Below are positions 60,896-64,000 of a stretch of DNA of 64,000 nt, piece by piece (position 1 is the first letter of the stretch; each line of letters opens with the position of its first letter). The DNA lies in contig NC_061866.1 in NCBI RefSeq assembly GCF_907164915.1, positions 22,794,117-22,858,116 on the forward strand, read 5' to 3'. The notes beneath the pieces were generated by a model. It was given only the letters and a program-made list of their open reading frames with translations, was not told the DNA's origin and did not search any database. Source of the stretch: Impatiens glandulifera. Lineage: Eukaryota; Streptophyta; Magnoliopsida; Ericales; Balsaminaceae. Position numbers and translations under genes: made by a program.

Positions 60896-61259
60896 TATTA
60901 TAAAGTCAAAAGCTCATAATTATATGAAATTATTCATTCATTCATCCATACATAATATGATATTATTAAAGTGGTCAAAAGATTTAACCAAGTTTGATTC
61001 CAACAAAACTATAGAAACTCCATGAGAATAATGTTTTATTTCAGGAAACCACTACAAATAACGTTTATATAACATGTCAGAAACCAAAAATTGAACACAA
61101 TGAGAATCATGAAAAAGACCGACCCCATTCATAATTCATACATTTCTAAATACATTTTTATAGCTAGTCTTGTTAATTAAAGAGAATGCCAAAATGAAAA
61201 TATATGCCTCACCATAACTCAATGTCTTAGTCTATTGTAATCTTCATGCCCTTTCATCT

Positions 61260-62978
61260 AATTCTGATAGGATCGGCTTAATCAATAGAGACGGGGGTCT
61301 GGCGATTGATGAAGGCTTATGAAAAACGGTTTGAAAGAAATCTTGTTAGGGATTTGATTCACTTTCTATTCTACGCAAACCCTTGTAAACACTTGAAACA
61401 GAATTAAGTGCGGAAATGTTTATTTAGGTTTGAAGTTTAAGATGAAAAATGAGAAGATGACAGAAATGAACAACACATCATTTTGTTTATGGATATTCGG
61501 AGCAAACTCTCCTACGTCACCCCTTCTTCCAACCACCGGAAGGATTCACTATAATATGCCTTGAATCAAATACAATTTGCACACACTTAGCTCACTGTTG
61601 AACAGAACACACTTTATTCAACTTACAAGATGAAGAATATCACTCAGCTAAAGGATAATTTGATTCTAACTATCTCTTGATTAACACAGTATAACAAGAA
61701 ACCAACTAACAACTTGAATATTCATAAGCTTGATTACTCAGTAATTCTTCTCAGAATGTGAATGATAGATTGAATGCTCTACAAAGTTCTCTCTTAGTTC
61801 TGGCTCTTCTTCTGTTGTCCTTAAGAATCTTGTTCATAATGATACGTGGCACTCTTCCATTGGAACGACTCCATAGTACACAGCAGACTCTGAATACAAG
61901 GATCGTGGCCGTACACAACAGGTAGTGCGTCGAATATTCTTCAGAGATTTACCTGGCAAAACAAGTAGTGGGAAGGTTATTCGCTTACGTGTCATTAGTT
62001 AATTGGATGTATCGGGTTGTCGTACTGGTCTTCACTAGAAAGTGGAGCAGGAGTAGCGTACAGCTATAGCACGTGGGTATGTGGGTACTAGCTTCAAGCA
62101 ACTGCTTAAGCAAAGCATTAGACGTATTTCAATTAGACGAACTCGTCTAATGAAATCAAACATCCCCATTTAATAAACGAATCCATTAGACCACCTAGTC
62201 TAATAGGATTAGACTTACGTCTAATTACAATCACTTTAGACTAATCAAAAGGAGTTAGACTGCACGTCTAACTTTCTATTTCTATTAGACTTCACGTCTA
62301 ACTCCATGAGTTAGGCTGCACGTATAATTACGGATCCATTAGACTGCACGTCTAACTCTACGAGTTAGACTACATGTCTAATTACGATTCTATTAGACTG
62401 CACGTCTAACTCCATGAGTTAGACTGCACGTCTAATTCCAAGTACATTAGACTGCACGTCTAACTCCATGAGTTAGACTACACGTCTAATTACAAGTCTA
62501 TTAAATTGCACGTCTAACTCCACGAGTTAGATTGCACGTCTAATTACGGATTCATTAGAGTGCACGTCTAACTCCAAGAGTTAGACTGTGCATCTAATTA
62601 CGAGTCTATTAGACTGCACGTCTAATTCCGAAACCATTAGACTGCACGTCTAATTCCGAAACCATTAGACTGCACGTCTAAATACTGAATCCATTAGACT
62701 GCACGTTTAACTCCACGAGTTAGACTGCACGTCTAATTACTTATTCATTAGACTGCACGTCTAACTCCACGAGTTAGACTGCACGTTTAATATCATGCAT
62801 CAAATACCAAATCGGTCTAAAGAATCTCATTAGAACCAAGTCTAACGAAATCTGATTTTGGTACACCTGCATCAAAAACAATTAGACGTATAAATAATTC
62901 ATTCATCATTTCATCATCAAAATTCCAATAGTCAAATTATTTCAACACTTAGTGAAAATAATTTGACCCAATAAATTC
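61260..62978 (-). mobile_element. Inverted solo LTR of the hairpin-minisatellite copia family
   Basis: The LTR body is 61265-62973 (1709 bp). Its outer ends are TGATAGGATCGG at 61265 (reverse of ...CCGATCCTATCA) and TTTGACCCAATA at 62973 (reverse of TATTGGGTCAAA; TG mutated to TA). AATTC flanks it at 61260-61264 and 62974-62978, a perfect 5-bp target duplication. Interior segments match the other two LTRs (GTTGTCCTTAAGAATC, AGTAGCGTACAG, CGGTTTGAAAGAAATC). No internal retrotransposon sequence is attached. Confidence 0.9.
62215..62795. repeat. Hairpin minisatellite inside the inverted LTR
   Basis: Roughly two dozen copies of TTAGACTGCACGTCTAA (reverse complement of the core) separated by two alternating spacers, CTCCACGAG and TTACGAATCCA-like. 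The alternating spacers give a longer compound unit not seen in the other two LTRs. Confidence 0.93.
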
Positions 62979-63364
62979 TAATAATAATAATAATAATAAT
63001 ATATGACAATAAGCTCAGGATGATATATAACAACAATTCAATATTAATGTGATTAATGTGATTAGAGAAAATATCCTTCTATAATTGTTAAACTTTTACT
63101 TCAAACAAGAATTACATAAGAGTTATGAGTCAATCTAGCTATTAATCATGGAAGTGAACTTTTACATTGATCGGTAAAGTAGAAGTTAGTCTTCAAAAGG
63201 AGTTACTGTTGCTTCTGGAGCTACTGCTACAACGATACGGAGATGGATCAAAATTCATGAAAAACGAATATGTTGCGCAATCAATTCATTGAATAACAAA
63301 GGGAACTGATAACATAAACTATTGACTGAGTTGGCTACGAAAAGTAGAAGGTGATTCCGATGTT
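62979..63364. other. Flank with short (AAT)n, no gene seen
   Basis: 62979-63002 is a short (AAT)n. Later exons of the GDSL gene were looked for on the minus strand here and not found. Confidence 0.5.
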
Positions 63365-63372
63365 TTAATAAG

Positions 63373-63857
63373 AAGACGGTGGATGCCTATTATGTCGACT
63401 ATAGTTCTGGAATTTTATATCTTTCGGTTGGATCGCCAAGATCAATTCCAAACTGATCATAGTTAGCTTTAGAAAATAGATAATGTAGTTGTTGTTCATC
63501 ACATCAGCCAATGAATCTCCAAATATAAAATTAAAAGGAACTCCATCTACCAAGAAAATATCCTTGAAGAAGATCAAATTTAGGAACAGAATCCTGATAA
63601 TTATCCTTTCAATTTTTATTGTTCCTATCTCTCAAGGCTAAGTTCAAGTTTCTACATAATAAGAGCATTAATTCATCACACAAAACATTTATCAAACACC
63701 TTATGTGCATAAAGTAGAGGAAGAATTGAAAAGTAAACGCAAAACGAATGAGAATCCTTTTAGTATAAAATTTGACTTCACATGCCAGTATGAAGATAGA
63801 TTCAATTGCAATTACAACACGAAAAATGAATGAATTCCTAAACATCGATGTTTGCAC
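63373..63857 (-). pseudogene. GDSL esterase/lipase 5' fragment, frameshifted
   Basis: 63857-63785 starts with ATG (also ATG at 63845, MFRNSFIFRVVIAIESIFIL) and looks like a signal peptide, fitting a secreted enzyme. 63577-63373 encodes LVDGVPFNFIFGDSLADVMN, with the catalytic-serine GDSL box intact. A frameshift follows: the next frame reads KANYDQFGIDLGDPTERY and then a further frame reads RTIVDIIGIH, all recognisable block I-II text of plant GDSL esterases. The remaining exons with the catalytic Asp/His are absent. Known family role: secreted lipid or cutin ester hydrolases. Broken by two frameshifts and truncated. Confidence 0.8.
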
Positions 63858-64000
63858 AATTTAACGATATGTTCATGCATAAGCCATGAAACTTGAATGA
63901 GAAATTCAGCAAGAAGAGAGAGTGATAAAGAATGAGATGCACGTACTACAATATGAATATTGAACGACGGAGTAGTGCAAGATTCGTCATCGGTAACACG
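63858..64000. other. Upstream flank of the GDSL fragment
   Basis: No clear TATA box or further exon on the minus strand; runs to the window edge. Confidence 0.4.

Overview
The window looks like gene-poor, AT-rich nuclear DNA from a flowering plant, most likely a eudicot. The evidence is plant-type Ty1/copia, Ty3/gypsy, L1-type LINE, pogo/CENP-B-like, hAT-like and Mutator-like elements, long (TA)n and (AAT)n tracts, and remnants of plant host genes (a type I MADS-box gene, RNase H2 subunit A, a GDSL esterase). A gene fragment at the left end resembles the 'putative plant transposon protein' (Transposase_32-like) families that I associate with asterid genomes; that placement is inference. I see no intact protein-coding gene, no rRNA or tRNA gene and no CRISPR array. 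One run of 500 N (16289-16788) is an assembly gap.

Layout. 1-2630: minus-strand Transposase_32-like pseudogene whose 5' end and upstream region (2554-3690) are duplicated at 8347-9360. 5525-7612: several copies of a short element that has inverted ends and a tRNA-like internal promoter. 9361-16288: degenerate minus-strand L1-type LINE, split by a 579-bp Mutator-like MITE (12130-12708). 16789-22354 and 52637-58208: two copies of a 5.6-kb direct duplication. Each carries a copia 3' LTR, a 45-bp minisatellite, a hAT-like element, a deleted copia pol relic and a pogo-like transposase pseudogene. 22434-24480: minus-strand gypsy pol remnant. 24.5-32.2 kb: mostly unassigned AT-rich DNA and degenerate repeats. 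32271-34464: solo LTR with a very long hairpin minisatellite. 36126-36646: broken type I MADS-box gene next to a 150-bp (TA)n tract. 39241-39660: RNase H2A pseudogene. 40118-45893: 3'-truncated copia element whose LTR belongs to the same family as the solo LTR. 47593-53552: complete LTR retrotransposon with equal-length LTRs and a GGTGA target duplication, inserted in a LINE ORF1-like sequence. 57.9-58.9 kb: foldback-like element. 59.8-60.9 kb: unrecognised exon-like remnants. 61265-62973: third LTR of the hairpin-minisatellite family, inverted, with a perfect AATTC target duplication. 63.4-63.9 kb: broken GDSL esterase 5' part.

The pieces do not work together as a pathway; the window records nested insertion, duplication and decay. 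The most interesting points are the copia LTR family whose LTRs contain variable arrays of a hairpin unit (core TTAGACGTGCAGTCTAA), the related core in an otherwise separate 45-bp minisatellite, the small inverted-repeat element with pol III-like boxes, and the datable order of insertions in the duplicated block. All similarities were judged by eye; no alignment or database search was run.
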